Shown: positions 1 through 11,122 of the stretch, in pieces
Layout of the letters: the number at the start of each line of letters is the position of its first letter
Position numbering within the stretch: the stretch's first letter is position 1
Origin: Adiantum capillus-veneris
Taxonomy: Eukaryota; Streptophyta; Polypodiopsida; Polypodiales; Pteridaceae
Reading direction: 5' to 3'
Assembly (NCBI GenBank): GCA_014529385.2
Contig: CM043956.1
Coordinates: 60,521,120 to 60,585,119 of the forward strand
DNA length: 64,000 nucleotides
Program-made: the position numbers and the translations under genes
The notes under the pieces: generated by a model
Told to the model about the DNA's origin: nothing
The model's database searches: none
Seen by the model: the letters and a program-made list of their open reading frames with translations, nothing else

Positions 1-572
1 ATCTCTGTGGCTCAAGAAAAGAAGTCCATTAGCAGAAAGCGTGGTAGAGAGCGTAGAGCTCCAACCCAACCCCAATTCAACATCCCTACACACATACGGA
101 AACAAAATCAATCCAAAAAAATAGTAAACAAACATGGAAAACAAAACAACGAACAAGAAATCAAAAACCAGAGAAAGTATACGCAAAAGAACACTATACT
201 CGACAAAACAAGTTGAACACGCCCACGCGCACACACACACACCCCATAGTTACCCGGAACGGGAAATCGGAACGGGGAACAGGAATGGACATGCATGAAA
301 TGCCATTCCCTGTTTCGGATACTCATGTTTGAAACACGGAATGGGGATCCGGAACGGGAAATTGGGATGGGAACAGGGATCGAGGACCTGAAAATGGCCA
401 TTCCCTGTAAACTATCACACACATACACACACAATCCCAAAAGCAAGCCTTGAAGGTATAGACAAAACAATGCATGCATAAACCAAACTTCACTCACTCA
501 CACAACAGAGACTCACACCAAAGCAAGGAAGATACGTGCAAAAAACAAGACGAGAACACAAAGACAAGAACT
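1..572. other. Unassigned sequence at the left edge, beside the truncated LTR of element B
   Basis: No protein-like reading frame is recognised. Similarity to the other LTR copy of element B (23,674-24,781) begins only at about 573, so this stretch is either an insertion in that LTR or unrelated flank. It contains a short CA-rich microsatellite near 229-241 and an imperfect inverted repeat at about 278-318 (arms related to AACAGGGAATGG). The same GGAACGGGAAAT-type words recur up to 410. Confidence 0.4.
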
Positions 573-977
573 ACGGGTTTTGCATCGAGGTTAGGGCTGA
601 TTGCTGGCTGAAAAACGCTGATGCAAGGCTGCAAAAACGTTGGTATTGCCAGTCCCTGAGAGGCTCTTCTTCATTGCTCCTCTGGCTAACTTTGGTGCAC
701 AAAGGTGTGCATTTATACTTGCTAATAACTAGGTGGGGCAGCCTCCAAGAAAACCCCACGATTTGGGAATTTGAAGGATCATCTAATAAATAAAAATGCC
801 CTGTAAGAGGTGGTTCATGCGCAGTTGGGAATGGGTTGTGCAATCAAAGGGTATAGAGCTATTGTAAGTGCCTGGACATCCACGTCCTGCGTACAGGCTC
901 ACAAGGTTGCCAGAACACTTCCTAGGTTGTCCTAAACCCTACAAATAGGAGTTATGGGGTTAGATGTGCACACGACA
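573..977 (-). repeat. 3' LTR (partial) of decayed gypsy element B
   Basis: This stretch matches 24,250-24,781 with many substitutions and indels; shared blocks include the GCTGAAAAACGCTGATGC and CCACGATTTGGGAATTTGAA words. Read on the minus strand, the LTR begins TGTCGTGTGC at 977 and is preceded by a purine-rich tract (978-993 on plus) that fits a polypurine tract. The copy is shorter than the 1,108-bp partner because similarity ends at 573. The level of divergence says B is one of the older layers of the nest. Confidence 0.75.
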
Positions 978-993
978 TCCCTTCCTTTTCAAG

Positions 994-1333
994 GTGAGGT
1001 ACTTGTACTGAGTTGTATGGCTTTCCTATAGTCCGGCAACAACTCTTTGCCGGCCCACTCTGCTGCGTGGGTCCCGCGATACTTGAACTTTAAGAAGGTC
1101 TGTAGTGCTTGCTTCTATGGGCCGCGCTGAAAGCGATGCAGAACAATCTGCTTCAGCTCCATGTCTTCAACTTCGTCTACGATCTCCTGTTCTTCAAGAA
1201 TCTCCTTTGGGGGATTTCCTTGAAACCACTTCAAACACAATATCATAGACACATCTGTTACTTGTCTAGTGAGTGGAAAAAAACTATGTTTTTTAAATGA
1301 CTCCAGATGGAATGCAGAAGAAAAATGTGACAA
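994..1333 (-). pseudogene. Decayed C-terminal chromodomain-like end of element B pol
   Basis: On the minus strand a reading frame from 1,333 carries an I-L-E-E-Q start of a chromodomain-like segment. After a frameshift near 1,115 it continues with a F-L-K-F-K-Y-R-G-T-H-A-A-E-W-A segment that fits the aromatic and acidic pattern of chromovirus chromodomains. It stops just before the polypurine tract and 3' LTR, where a chromovirus integrase tail is expected. The assignment rests on position and weak similarity; a profile search would decide it. Confidence 0.55.
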
Positions 1334-1401
1334 AGTGTCAAACCTTTCAGCAAGTACATGTCAAAAATGGGATCAAAACTTGACTTTTTGACCTAAATCT
1401 A

Positions 1402-2252
1402 TCAACTGTAGCAAACCACACAGGGAATACCAATGTTTGATTGACAAACGTGCGAGTCCTTTGCTGTGACTGTGTCTTGCCAAGGGATGAGCATGCAAAA
1501 ATTACTAACATGACGTACAATCGTGAAACGTTGTGGATTCCTTGAATGCAAAATTTCCATCTTTTCTAGAGTGATCTTCATGCATCTATACTCACCCGTG
1601 AGTGAATCATGTGCATCGTGCAATATGGCGCTCCTATGAGAAGGTAACACATAAAGACAGTGACGAAAATACAAGAGATCATCACAAATGAGAGATTCGA
1701 ACAATGCATATTGACTAATCATGCGAACAAGAGATACTTCCTGAATGGGTTCTTGGACCTCGACTCGAGAGCCAAGATCTGTCCTGTGTGACTGATCGCA
1801 TCTGCAATTGGGTTATCTTTACCAGGAACATATTCAATCAAACCACCAAATCGCTCACAAGACTAGAATCATCTAGCTTGACGGTCACTCCAAGGTGTAC
1901 TTGATACAAACTAGAGCAACTTGAAGGCTTGATGATCCTTACGAACAATCAAATCTCTATCATGCACAAAATGCGTGTCGTGCTTAGGAGAAGGAATGAC
2001 AAAAAGAGATTCCTTTTTATGCAATGACTGACTCGTTTTTGGACTATGGAACTGTGTACTGAGAGAGACTATGAGAGTGCGTGTTTTATCCTCTTTCAAA
2101 ACATGAGAGTGAGAGATTAATGGCAAAGACGGAATGTTCTTGTCACAATGAAGAACCATAGGAGGTGCTCCTTCGACTGTGAGAGAAATTGTTTTCTTTC
2201 CAACTAGCTTGAGAATAATAATCTTTAAACCACTTGATGCCAAAAATTATAT
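1402..2252 (-). pseudogene. RNase H and integrase zinc-binding remnant of element B
   Basis: Minus-strand frames near 1,911-2,000 contain an R-D-L-I-V-R-K-D-H-Q-A-F-K-L-L segment typical of the TDHQAL region of gypsy RNase H. Frames at 1,402-1,722 contain H-D-A-H-D-S-L-T-G-E-Y-R and later C-x-x-C-like residues, as in the integrase zinc-binding module. Several stops interrupt the frames. The RT core between protease and RNase H and the integrase catalytic core are not found, so B has large internal deletions. Element A interrupts this copy at 2,252. Confidence 0.7.
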
Positions 2253-2845
2253 TGTCACAAAGTGATGACGTGGCTATGGGAAGCTGAAACCCTAATTTCA
2301 GGCTGAAACCCTAAAAACTGCCAAAAACCCTAATTTCTGACAGTAAACCCTAATTCTGTCGGGGTGCCACGTAGCAGCACGAGCAGCTATACGGATTTCC
2401 AGATTTTGCGCCGCAAAACGCGCTGACAGCTTTTGGCTTGCTTTTTGGCCTCCACGCCGAGAGAGAGAGAACCTGCTTTTTTCTTGTTAAAAACAAGATG
2501 CTCTCTAAGAGAGATAGAGAGAGAACTGATGCTTTTGATTTTAAAAGCTTTTGGGGCTCTGCTTTGGGCATCCCTTGTACCTTTAAATATGTGGAGAGGG
2601 CTTCACTTCTCAGAGCATCTGGACGCAGAGTCTGAGAGTGAAACCCTAGCCACACTCTTGTACATTGATCTTATTAATATAAAAAGAAATACCGAAAGGG
2701 GCGCCAGTCTTTGGGGCCAATATCTCTAGGCACGGAACTCCGCCGGGCCAGTGCAAAAATCTATTGTGATCTGTGAATTGTTTTGAAGTGGTTATTTGGT
2801 GCTGTCGCGGTTGATTCTTGACTTGGAGTGTCCAAGTCTATTACA
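2253..2845 (+). repeat. 5' LTR of element A
   Basis: The LTR is 593 bp, TG...CA. Its first 110 bp hold several AAACCCTAA words (telo-box like). A GAGA-rich stretch follows at 2,459-2,525, and a TTTAAATATG motif near 2,581 could serve as a TATA element. It differs from the 3' copy by scattered substitutions and a short AAACCCTAAAATCCCTGC difference, so the insertion is not recent. Confidence 0.92.
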
Positions 2846-2846
2846 G

Positions 2847-2858
2847 TGGTATCAGAGC
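2847..2858 (+). promoter_or_regulatory. Primer binding site of element A (initiator-Met tRNA type)
   Basis: TGGTATCAGAGC lies one base after the end of the 5' LTR. It is the standard 12-nt complement to the 3' end of plant initiator-Met tRNA and primes minus-strand DNA synthesis. Confidence 0.92.
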
Positions 2859-2917
2859 ACAGCCGATTTCTCTTCTACGGGAAATCCGATCCACGAAAAA
2901 ATTTTTCCGCGGCACCT

Positions 2918-3952
2918 ATGGCTTCAGGCAATGATCAGTCGACTCCCTCTGCATTTGGAGATGCGGGCAGGGATCACAACGAAGATTCCGGCACGGAGTA
3001 TGGCCCGCCTAGGCCTACTCCTGCGGAGCAGCAAGAGATGGAGCGTCGGAAATTGATTGATGATGCAACAAAGATGATGCTCAATTTTGCCAAGGACCCG
3101 AAGATGGCAAAATATATGAACCAGACCTCTTTGGAAGAGGTACAAATGGAGTGGCAGAGAACCACAACACTCCTGAAACCCGCTCTCAAGAAACCTTCTG
3201 CCTCCAAGAAATATACGGAGAAGGAACTGGAGAACGTGGTTGATGCACGGATTGCTCAGCTTTTCGACGTGCAAAAGAAAGGCAAAAAGCATGACAAAAA
3301 GCAGAAGAAAGGTACTGACTTCCCGGGATATTTGGGTCGTCGGTCGACATTCAACAAAACAAAGAAACTGAAGAAGCGCGTTAAGTTTGAAGGCCTACCT
3401 AGTTCTTCTTCTTCTTCTTCTGACAGTTCTTCTAGCTCTTCAGACTCGAGTGAAGAAGACAGGAAAAGCAAAAAGCGAAGCAAGAAACAACGCTTTGGAA
3501 AGGGCAAGAAAAAGGCAAGGAAGTCTAAGTCTCGCCCAGTGAGTGACACTTCTACAGAGGACTCGTCTACGGACAGTTCAGACTCTGACAACGGAAACCT
3601 TTATGCGAACAAGAAGAATTTTTACAAAGCCAACCAGTATGACTTTCTCGAAGATAAAAGCAAGAAAGTCCGAGAGTTTAAGGAAGGTGGCCAAGCACTT
3701 AAGTTTGATACTTTTTCGGGATACTCCGATGCTTCGAAGGCTTTGTCTTTTATACAGCAGTTTCACATCGCTTTCGCGGGAGGACGCTACTCAGAGCACT
3801 CCAAGATTTGGAGAGCTGCCTCTTATTTTAAGGGGAATGCTCGTACTTGGTGGTCCACGCTTCTATTAAGCAAGATTGTGCCCGTTACATGGCTGAAATT
3901 CAAGAGGCTTTTTATTTCTTCTTGGTTGACTCAAGAGGTTGACTCCGGATGA
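2918..3952 (+). pseudogene. Element A gag, N-terminal and capsid part
   Basis: Translation from the ATG at 2,918 gives a protein starting M-A-S-G-N-D. A long Ser/Asp stretch and a Lys/Arg-rich stretch (about 3,400-3,530) precede a retrotransposon gag segment (F-D-T-F-S-G-Y ... W-R-A-A-S-Y-F-K-G-N-A ... W-W-S-T-L-L) that would form the capsid. The frame ends in TGA at 3,950-3,952. The gag domain continues in another frame just downstream (L-T-P-D-D-Q-E-Q-Y), so a one-base shift near 3,925-3,945 broke the gene. Confidence 0.85.
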
Positions 3953-5067
3953 CCAAGAGCAATACAATGAATTCTTACTGTGAAAGATTCTGGAGCTCTT
4001 TTCTACCCGCCTCTTCATTCAAGAAGATCTCATTCAGAGAACAGATTGAGCGGTTTACCTTGGGTCTACCTACAGAGATCCGAGACCACTGCTTGGAACA
4101 GAAGTCAGCTTCTATTCAGGAGTTGATGAGTCATGCAAAGCGGGGCTTTGCAATTCACTCTGGCAGTCTGACCTACCCCACAGATGAGGTCACGACACAA
4201 CGAACCGGACAGACTTCTGGGAATGAAAGTAGAAAGAGAAAGAGCAACCCAGAGAAAAAGGATGCACGACCCAGGCTTACTCCTCAGCAGCGGGCTCGCT
4301 TCATCAGGGAGGGGAAGTGCTTTGGATGCGGGGAAACTGGACATATCTCCGCGAAGTGCCCCAAAAAGGCACAGAAAGAACAGAATGACAAGGACGACGA
4401 AAGGCGTGAGAGTTCGAGAGCAGCTGAGGACCGTGTACGAAAAGGCAAGATGAAAACAGGACTGGTTCTAGATTGTGTGGGTACGGATCCCGACACCATG
4501 GATGAGAGTACAGAACTTTGTCGAGCTTGGGGCAAAGTGAAAGATCAAGAGGCCTTGATTTTCTTTGATGGAGGAGCCAAGGCTGACTTCATTTCACCGG
4601 AATTGGCGGCGCGGCTCGAGATTACTCCCGATCGGATGGGACCACTTGCAGAGGCAATTCTAGCGGCACCCGGCAAGGACGTAGCTATTACACATGTCAT
4701 TGGCAAACTTCGGTTGCATTGTCAGGGGTATTTGGGGCATGAGGACTTCTTCATAATGCCTTTGGAGGGTTGTGATGTTCTCTTAGGGATTCCTTGGTAC
4801 CACAAGAACAATGTCGTGGTCGATTATCGGGCGAGAAAAGAGACTTTGACTACAGAAAAGGGCAAAAAAATTGTACTTGATATTAAACTGAAGGGCGAGT
4901 CTGTCCCTATTGTATCGGCTTCGGCCATTTTAAAATTAATGAAATCCAGTCTGTTTGTTTACTCGATCTTTATGAAAGAGTTGAGTGATGGTGCTAGGAC
5001 AAATATGTCTAAACTTGATAAAGAACGCCAAGATTTTCTACACTCTCATGCCGATTGCTTCTCATAA
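3949..5067 (+). pseudogene. Element A gag C-terminus, zinc knuckle and protease
   Basis: The frame carries the rest of gag, a CCHC knuckle C-F-G-C-G-E-T-G-H-I-S-A-K-C (about 4,318-4,360) for nucleic acid binding, and a retropepsin domain. The protease catalytic motif reads F-F-D-G-G-A instead of the usual D-S/T-G-A, and the later G-C-D-V-L-L-G-I-P-W motif is intact. The RT linker follows and is cut by an in-frame TAA at 5,065-5,067. Its start overlaps the previous stop as ATGA, but the frameshift explains this better than programmed re-initiation. Confidence 0.85.
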
Positions 5068-6792
5068 GGCCTGCCAGGAGAGTTACCACCTGCTCGTCCT
5101 GAAGATCATACCATTGATCTGATACCTGGTAGTACACCACCGAACCGGCCACTCTACCGTGTGAGCCGAGCACAGAATGAAGAGATTACGAACCAAGTGA
5201 AAGACCTCTTGGATAAGGGTCTTGTCCAGCCTAGTACTTCACCGTATTGCTCTCCAGTGTTGTTGGTTTTGAAGAAAGACGGATCTTGGAGAATGTGCAT
5301 CGATTATAGAGCTCTCAACAAAGTCACCATCAAGAACAGATTCCCGATCCCTACGATCGATGATATACTGGACAGGTTACAGGGATCCTAGTGCTTTAGA
5401 AGGATTGACTTGAAGAGTGGATATCATCAAATCAGGATCGCGCTGGGAGACGTCTACAAGACAGCTTGTTGGACGACTTTTGGGTTATTGGAGTTTTTGG
5501 TGATGCCTTTTGGCTTAACCAATGCTCCTGCGACATTTAACCGGATGATGGATAGGATTTTTCGAGAGTACAGGCTATTTGTTGGCACTTTCTTCGACGA
5601 CATCATTGTTTTCTCCAAGAATGAGGCAGAACACAGAGATCATCTGCTTCAGGTCTTTCAGGCATTACGAGATCACAAGTTAGTGATTAATGCAAAGAAA
5701 AGTGAATTTTTCCTACCAGAGATACACTTTTTGGGACACATTGTGTCAGCAGTAGGAGTGCAAATGAATCCGGCCAAGATAGAGACTATCCGTGATTGGC
5801 CCGACTTGAGGAATGTCCATGAAGTTAGAAGCTTCTTGGGACTGTGTTTGTACTACAGGCGGTTCATACGGAAGTTTGCAAAGGTTGCTTCCCCTTTGCA
5901 TACCTTGACTTAGAAAGGAGTACCTTTCTCGTGGGGATCCACAGAGGTAACTGCCTTTCAGACATTGAAAGAGAAATTGACTACGGGACCTATTTTGACT
6001 TTGCCAGACTTGCAGAAGTCATTTGAAGTATATTGTGATGCTTGTGGTTGTAGTCTGGGTGCGGTCTTGATGCAGGAAGGCCATGTCATAGCTTACGAGA
6101 GCCGTTTGTTCTCTAGGCCAGAGATGACAACACATATTTATGAGAAAGAGCTTTTGGCGGCTATCCATTCTCTTACTCAGTGGCGGCATTACCTACTCGC
6201 AGCGGATTTTACTGTCTTTACAGACCATCTGAGTTTGCGCTACTTCTTGTCACAGAAGCAGCTTTCAGAAAAGCAGATGCGGTGGGCGAACATCTTGTCA
6301 CAGTTCCACTTCCAGATTGTTCATGTGCAAGGACAGAAGAATGTGTTGGCAAATGCTTTGTCTCGGAAACCGTTGGTTCTGGCTATTTCCGCGATATTCG
6401 AGGATATGGTCGATCAGTATGCCACAGATACAGATTTTGCAGATATTTTCACACGGATACGGGATGGGGAGACAATAGCTGGATATTCCCTTCGGGAAGG
6501 CTACTTGATGAAAAAGACTATGTTGTGCGTTACACAGCCGTTGAGGGAAAAGGTTATGACTGAATGCCAGTATCCACCTTTTACGGGTCACCGCGGCATT
6601 GCTACCACCATGAAAGGGGTAGAGAGATACTTCTTTTGGCCGAGACTCAAGAAGGATGTGGAGGAGTTTGTGCGCAGTTGCTTGGTATGCCAGAAGGTCA
6701 AGTTTGACAGGCATAAAGGCACAGGGATTGTTACAGCCTTTACCCATACCCACCCGCCCCTGGGAAAGTATAGGGATGGATTTCATTTTTGA
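5068..6792 (+). pseudogene. Element A reverse transcriptase, RNase H and integrase zinc-binding module
   Basis: In one frame, broken by TAG at 5,389 and 5,911, are the RT motifs [33 protein letters not shown] and F-F-D-D-I-I-V-F-S-K (the catalytic Y-x-D-D equivalent, about 5,590-5,625). RNase H follows, with D-A-C-G, E-K-E-L and T-D-H-L-S-L, then an H-H-C-C module ending C-L-V-C-Q-K near 6,700. Both TAG codons sit where Lys or Gln is usual, so they are secondary decay. The frame is lost near 6,740 in the IN core. Confidence 0.9.
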
Positions 6793-7788
6793 TCTCTCGA
6801 GAACACAGAGTGGTCACGATGGTATCTGGACTGTTATTGACAGATTTAGCAAACAGGCTCAGTTTCATTCCAGTGAAGAAAACAGTCAAGCCAGATCACT
6901 TAGTGAGACTGTTTGTGGGCCAGATTTTCAGATTACATGGCATACCTGAGACGATTGTCTCCAACAGAGACCCCAGATTTACAAGTTTGTTTTGGAAGGC
7001 AATTTGGGAGAACATTGGCACGCGGTTGCAGTTCTCGTCATCGTTCCACCCGCAGATTGACGGGCAATCTGAGATTGCCAATTCAGTGGTTCTAGATTTG
7101 TTGGAATTTGCCTACAATAACACGATACACTCTTCGACGGGGAAGGCACCATTTGAGATTGTTGAAGGTGCTGCGAAGGTTCCACCCTTCCTGAGCACGA
7201 AAGATAAGATCTTTGAAGCGGATGAATATACGCGAGATCTGGATACGGCTTTCGCCAAGGTTCGCGAGACTTTGCAGAAGTCTCAAGAACGATAGAAGAA
7301 GGTAGCGGATCGCCATCGGCGCGACATGAAATTGAAGGAGGATGATTGGGTGCTCTTACGTTTTGAGAAGGCACCCCTACGAAAGAAAAAGGGAAAGGAG
7401 AGTCTTTTTCCAAAGCTTAGTATGCGATACTATGGCCCTTTCCAGATTACTGAAAAGATAAATGATGTCTCCTTCCGATTTGAAACTGCCAGATACTTGG
7501 AGGATTCACAATGCTTTCCATGTGAGTCTCTTGAAACCTTTTAAAGGTGATGTGCCTGATGATGGGGAGCCTGATGAGCAACCCGAAGTGGACGAAAACG
7601 AGAAGATCCTTGTTCTTGAACAGATTTTGGCACATAGGGATACGAAGAATAAGGGTAAAGTCCGAAGGCGGTTCTTGGTTAAGTTCAAGAATTATCCTGT
7701 ACTTGATGCGAAGTGGATGGAGGAGGAGGACCTAGCAGATACTCCTCAGATTGTGAAACTTTACCTCAATGCTTTTGGTTTAGCATAG
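6720..7788 (+). pseudogene. Element A integrase core and chromodomain
   Basis: The integrase catalytic triad is visible across frames: G-M-D-F-I-F-D near 6,775, S-N-R-D-P-R-F near 6,960 and P-Q-I-D-G-Q-S-E near 7,050. One or more frameshifts near 6,785 and a stop at 7,293-7,295 break the gene, and another shift lies near 7,450-7,470. The final frame (7,462-7,788) has H-N-A-F-H-V-S-L-L-K-P and then a chromodomain-like segment F-L-V-K-F-K-N-Y-P ... A-K-W-M-E-E-E-D-L. Chromodomains steer integration of chromoviruses to modified histones. Confidence 0.87.
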
Positions 7789-8289
7789 TCTACTCCAAAT
7801 GGAACCCAAAATTCAGCTTGGCTGGAGATCTGGTGCAGTGGGATGCACAAGAGGGGAGTCACTTCACTCCTTTGTCAACAAATGCCTTGATTTAGATACT
7901 AAAGTCACTGATGTCTCCTTGAGCTTCAGGGATACTGAGAGCCGACAGTATTCTGCTGTATGACTTTATGAAATGGAATTCCTGATAATGATACTGATTT
8001 GTTCTTGACTTCTTGTGAGTGCAGGAACTGATAGACGAAATGACTGCAGCATTTTGGTCTGATTGATCTCGAATAGACATGGTTGCAATAGGGGTTAGTC
8101 AATCGGACATCGATTAGGTCCCGATTGGACCTAGATGTGATTGTTAGCTACATTGCCGATAAATCATGGTCTTAAGATCCGAATGAATGTTGAATGTACT
8201 AACAGTCGATGTCTGCTAAGACGGTTTATGGCTTTTGTCGGTTTTGCAGGCGTAATCGCGGTCGATTACAATCTTTCAAGAGGGGGGTA
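7789..8289 (+). other. Element A 3' untranslated region ending in a polypurine tract
   Basis: There is no coding signal between the integrase stop and the 3' LTR. The stretch ends in AAGAGGGGGG (8,278-8,287), directly before the LTR start at 8,290, which fits the plus-strand primer for reverse transcription. Confidence 0.8.
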
Positions 8290-8562
8290 TGTCACAAAGT
8301 GATGACGTGGCTACGGGAAGCTGAAACCCTAATTTCAGGCTGAAACCCTAAAATCCCTGCAAACCCTAAAAACTGCCAGAAACCCTAATTTCTGACAGCA
8401 AACCGTAATTCTGCCGGGGTGCCACATGGCAGTAGAAGTAGCTATACGGATTTCCGGATTTTGCGCCGCAAAACGCGCTGACAGCTTTTGGATTGCTTTT
8501 TGAGCTCCACGCCAAGAGAGAGAGAGAACCTGCTTTGTTTTGTTAAAAAAAAAGATGCTCTC

Positions 8563-9770
8563 CGCACCTTGTCTCCCCCGGGGCTCGATGGGAGGCCATA
8601 CGAGTAGTTGGCTCCCGCGGGAAGCGTCGTTGTGTTGACCCCCGTTTCGCTTCCGCTGATGCTGCACTTTGGAGGCTTTGGGTGTGGGAGGGTCGTGCCC
8701 TATCTCAGCTTTATTGGGACCCAGGAGAGTGGCATTGTTGGCCTCACTCTAACCCCACCGGTGCACCTGTATCATTCTTTGAGTACACTGTCAGAATTGG
8801 AAGATTAGCATTGATGAGACAGCACCCAGAGCAGCCCACTCGTATGCGTTTCTGGTTACATTCAGGTCTCTCCCATGCCTATCTACAACAGTTTTGGTCA
8901 GCCATCTGGGATTTACATGCGGCTCGTCGTATTTCTTTTTTCATATGGATGATTGCACATGCAGGACTTCCAGTTGGGACTTGGCTAGCTACTATGGGTC
9001 ATGATCCGTTATGTACTCGCTGTCCTTTGCGACTACTTGAGTCACCTGCACACTGTCTTTGGTCATGCTCACCTTCTCATGTAGTGTGGCTAGCAGTTTG
9101 CTTTTTACTTAGCAGAGCGGGTGTTCAGCATGGATTTCTCACTTGGGGATCTGTCTCATGGTTGATGCCGATGCCCGGACCGCATCTTTTCTACGAGGGC
9201 TCAGACACAGATCCAGCTCTTATGCTTACCTCGACTGGTTATCAGCGAGGGACTTTGGCTATGTTACCACAGATTGCTTGGCAGGGGGATCCTCAGACAC
9301 GTGATGAAGTTTTTTCAGTCATCACTAGCATTACACTATGGAATGTTTGGAGAGCTCGTTGTCTTCACATTCTCAGTGCGTCTCCACAGCTCCTTCAGGA
9401 TACCCTCACTGCCATTTGGCTGGACATCATTCACACCCTGATTTGGCAGTGGGATTCTTCCTCAGGTACATCTCGAGCAGCCGAGGCTCGTCGATTTGCC
9501 TTCCTTCGACGTTGGGCCCGATCCCCACTCTTCTTCACACTTACAGGCGGCCAGATTACATGGCATTATGCCCCCCCTCGGTGGTTTCTCCTCCACTCAT
9601 CACACCGACCACCATGAGATTGTTCTAGTGGAGTTGTCACTATAGTGGCTCTCATCCTTACATTTAGCTTGTACACCCCACGTGATAGGCTATTTTGGCA
9701 TTCGCTGGGGATTATATTGTACTTAGTAATATACAGCCCTGACTTTTCCCCAAAAAAAAAAAAAAGAGAG
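8563..9770 (+). mobile_element. 5'-truncated LINE in the 3' LTR of element A
   Basis: The insertion begins in the middle of an ORF2 and ends in a run of A (9,757-9,770) next to the LTR GAGA tract. Its protein is related to the C-terminus of the large LINE further right (shared W-D-P-G-E-W and W-H-Y-A-P-P/W-H-Y-C-P-P segments). No clean target duplication is visible because both junctions are A-rich or GA-rich. Truncation at the 5' end is usual for target-primed reverse transcription. Confidence 0.88.
8637..9617 (+). pseudogene. C-terminal part of LINE ORF2 with zf-RVT zinc-binding segment
   Basis: The open frame 8,682-9,617, with related residues slightly upstream, gives about 310 residues. 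A zf-RVT type segment is visible: F-W-S-A-I-W-D-L-H-A-A-R-R-I-S-F-F-I-W, then L-C-T-R-C and E-S-P-A-H-C-L-W-S-C (about 9,010-9,075). This region follows the RT domain in plant LINEs and is thought to help nucleic-acid binding. EN and RT domains are absent by 5' truncation. The frame is still open, so the insertion is fairly recent. Confidence 0.85.
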
Positions 9771-10104
9771 AGAGAGAGAGAACTAGTGCTTTTAATTTAA
9801 AAAGCTTTTGGGGCTCTGCTTTTGGGCATCCCTTGTACCTTTAAATATGTGGAGAGGGCTTCACTTCTCAGAGCATCTGGACGCAAAGTCTGAGAGTGAA
9901 ACCCTAGCCACACTCTTGTACTTTGATCATATTAATATAACAAGAAATACCGAAAGGGGCGCCAGTCTTTGGGGCCAATATCTCTAGGCACGGAACTCTG
10001 TCGGGCCAGTGCAAAACTCTATTGTGATCTGTGAATTGTTTTGAAGTGGTTATTTGGTGTTGTCGCGGGTGATTCTTGACTTGGAGTGTCCAAGTCTTGT
10101 TACA

Positions 10105-10388
10105 CATATCACATCCTTTGAGAGGAGAAACCACAAACTTACGATGAAAACCGACATTTTGAACTAAGACTGTCACATTAGGACAGTCATGCGTGAAGGA
10201 AGAGTGCATGCCAGGAGGAAATCCAGAGATCACAATGGGATCTATTGGAAGAGCTTCTAAACTTGCGCTCTTCACTAGAGAGTCACTAATCACATCATGC
10301 ATACTACCATAATCAAACAAGATCACAATGCGTTGACTATTCACATGACCATAACACTACATGAGAGACTCATCTATATGATTAGTAG
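10105..10388 (-). pseudogene. Protease remnant of element B
   Basis: The minus-strand frame from about 10,344 shows R-I-V-I-L-F-D-Y-G-S-M-H-D-V-I-S, a retropepsin active-site region with D-Y-G in place of D-S/T-G. It then runs to P-L-K-G-C-D at the border with element A. The protease end (the I-x-G-x-x-W-F part) lies on the far side of A at about 2,220-2,252. On its other side the fragment is cut by the LINE at 10,389. Confidence 0.8.
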
Positions 10389-10544
10389 AAACTTGGGACA
10401 CATTTTATTTTATTTTTCGAGAAATAGATCCTTCTATTAGTTAATGAAAACTGCCCATAGGGCTATAGCCACCTCTGCAAGAGAGGGCTACAACAAGCAT
10501 GATGGGGAGACTCTCCCAATGAAAAAACAGCATATATACAATGA

Positions 10545-11122
10545 GGCTAAATCAAGAGATGGGAGGAGGGAAGAGCCACACAGGTGGACAGTAGTGCCAT
10601 ATGAACACCCCCTGGACTATGGTGTAGAAAGGCCCAGGGCGCCAGAGTCGAAGGAAAGCCTCGCGGCGCTCCCGCATGCGGTCAGAGCTACCCTGTAGTC
10701 CCTCAAGCTGTCCTCTCAGAGTATGGATCAGCTTTAGCCAAAAGTCACGAACAGTCTCTGCTGGTGGCACAGGGCGAGCCTCAAAGATGCGGAAACAGCG
10801 GGCCCGCCAGATGAACCAAAGTGTCAGGCCACTGATGAGCTCCCAACACTCCTCTCTCTCACTGCACGCTCTGTAGCAGGCTGAAGTGTAGGTCGCCCCC
10901 CCTGCATCACTATCATCCTGCTGGTGGAAGACAGCTCAAACTAAAGTGTCGGGCCCGTGAGTGTGGACCAGGCCGCTGCCCCCCAAGTGTACTGTCGAGC
11001 CGTGGAGAGAGCAGGCATCAGTCGAAGAACTCGTAGCCACACCTGTTGGGCCGAGGGATAGTCCCAAAGACAATGACGCTGACTCTCCACCAACTAGTCA
11101 CAAGATGCACATGCGGCCGAGA
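10545..11122 (-). pseudogene. LINE ORF2 extreme C-terminus
   Basis: On the minus strand, 10,552-10,770 reads R-D-F-W-L-K-L-I-H-T-L-R-G ... P-G-P-F-Y-T ... W-H-Y-C-P-P, parallel to the end of the truncated LINE at 9,410-9,590. Upstream, a W-F-I-W-R-A-R-C-F segment matches N-V-W-R-A-R-C in the same relative. The copia element interrupts it at 11,122, and a few stops are present. Confidence 0.8.

Larger units (their letters stand above)
2253..10104 (+). mobile_element. Element A: Ty3/gypsy chromovirus inserted in element B
   Basis: Both LTRs begin TGTCACAAAG and end in TTACA. The 5' LTR is followed by an initiator-Met-type primer site and the 3' LTR is preceded by AAGAGGGGGG. Flanks are TATAT (2,248-2,252) and CATAT (10,105-10,109), a 5-bp target duplication with one change. 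Removing A and one duplicate brings the protease end of the minus-strand host element B back into frame, which confirms the borders. Internal order is gag, zinc knuckle, PR, RT, RNase H, IN, chromodomain. Three in-frame stops and several frameshifts make this copy non-autonomous, and its 3' LTR is split by a LINE. Confidence 0.93.
8290..10104 (+). repeat. 3' LTR of element A, split by a LINE
   Basis: The left part is 8,290-8,562 and the right part about 9,771-10,104. Joined, they align with the 5' LTR over its full length and share the TGTCACAAAG start, the AAACCCTAA words, the GCCGCAAAACGCGCTGACAG word and the TTACA end. The LINE sits in the GAGA-rich part of the LTR. Confidence 0.9.

Noticed and set aside
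3949-3952. ATGA overlap between two element A frames as translational coupling
   Set aside because: The gag domain itself crosses this point in two frames, so a one-base shift explains the overlap.
8543-9790. A defined target duplication for the truncated LINE
   Set aside because: Both junctions lie in A-rich or GA-rich low-complexity sequence, so any match would be by chance.
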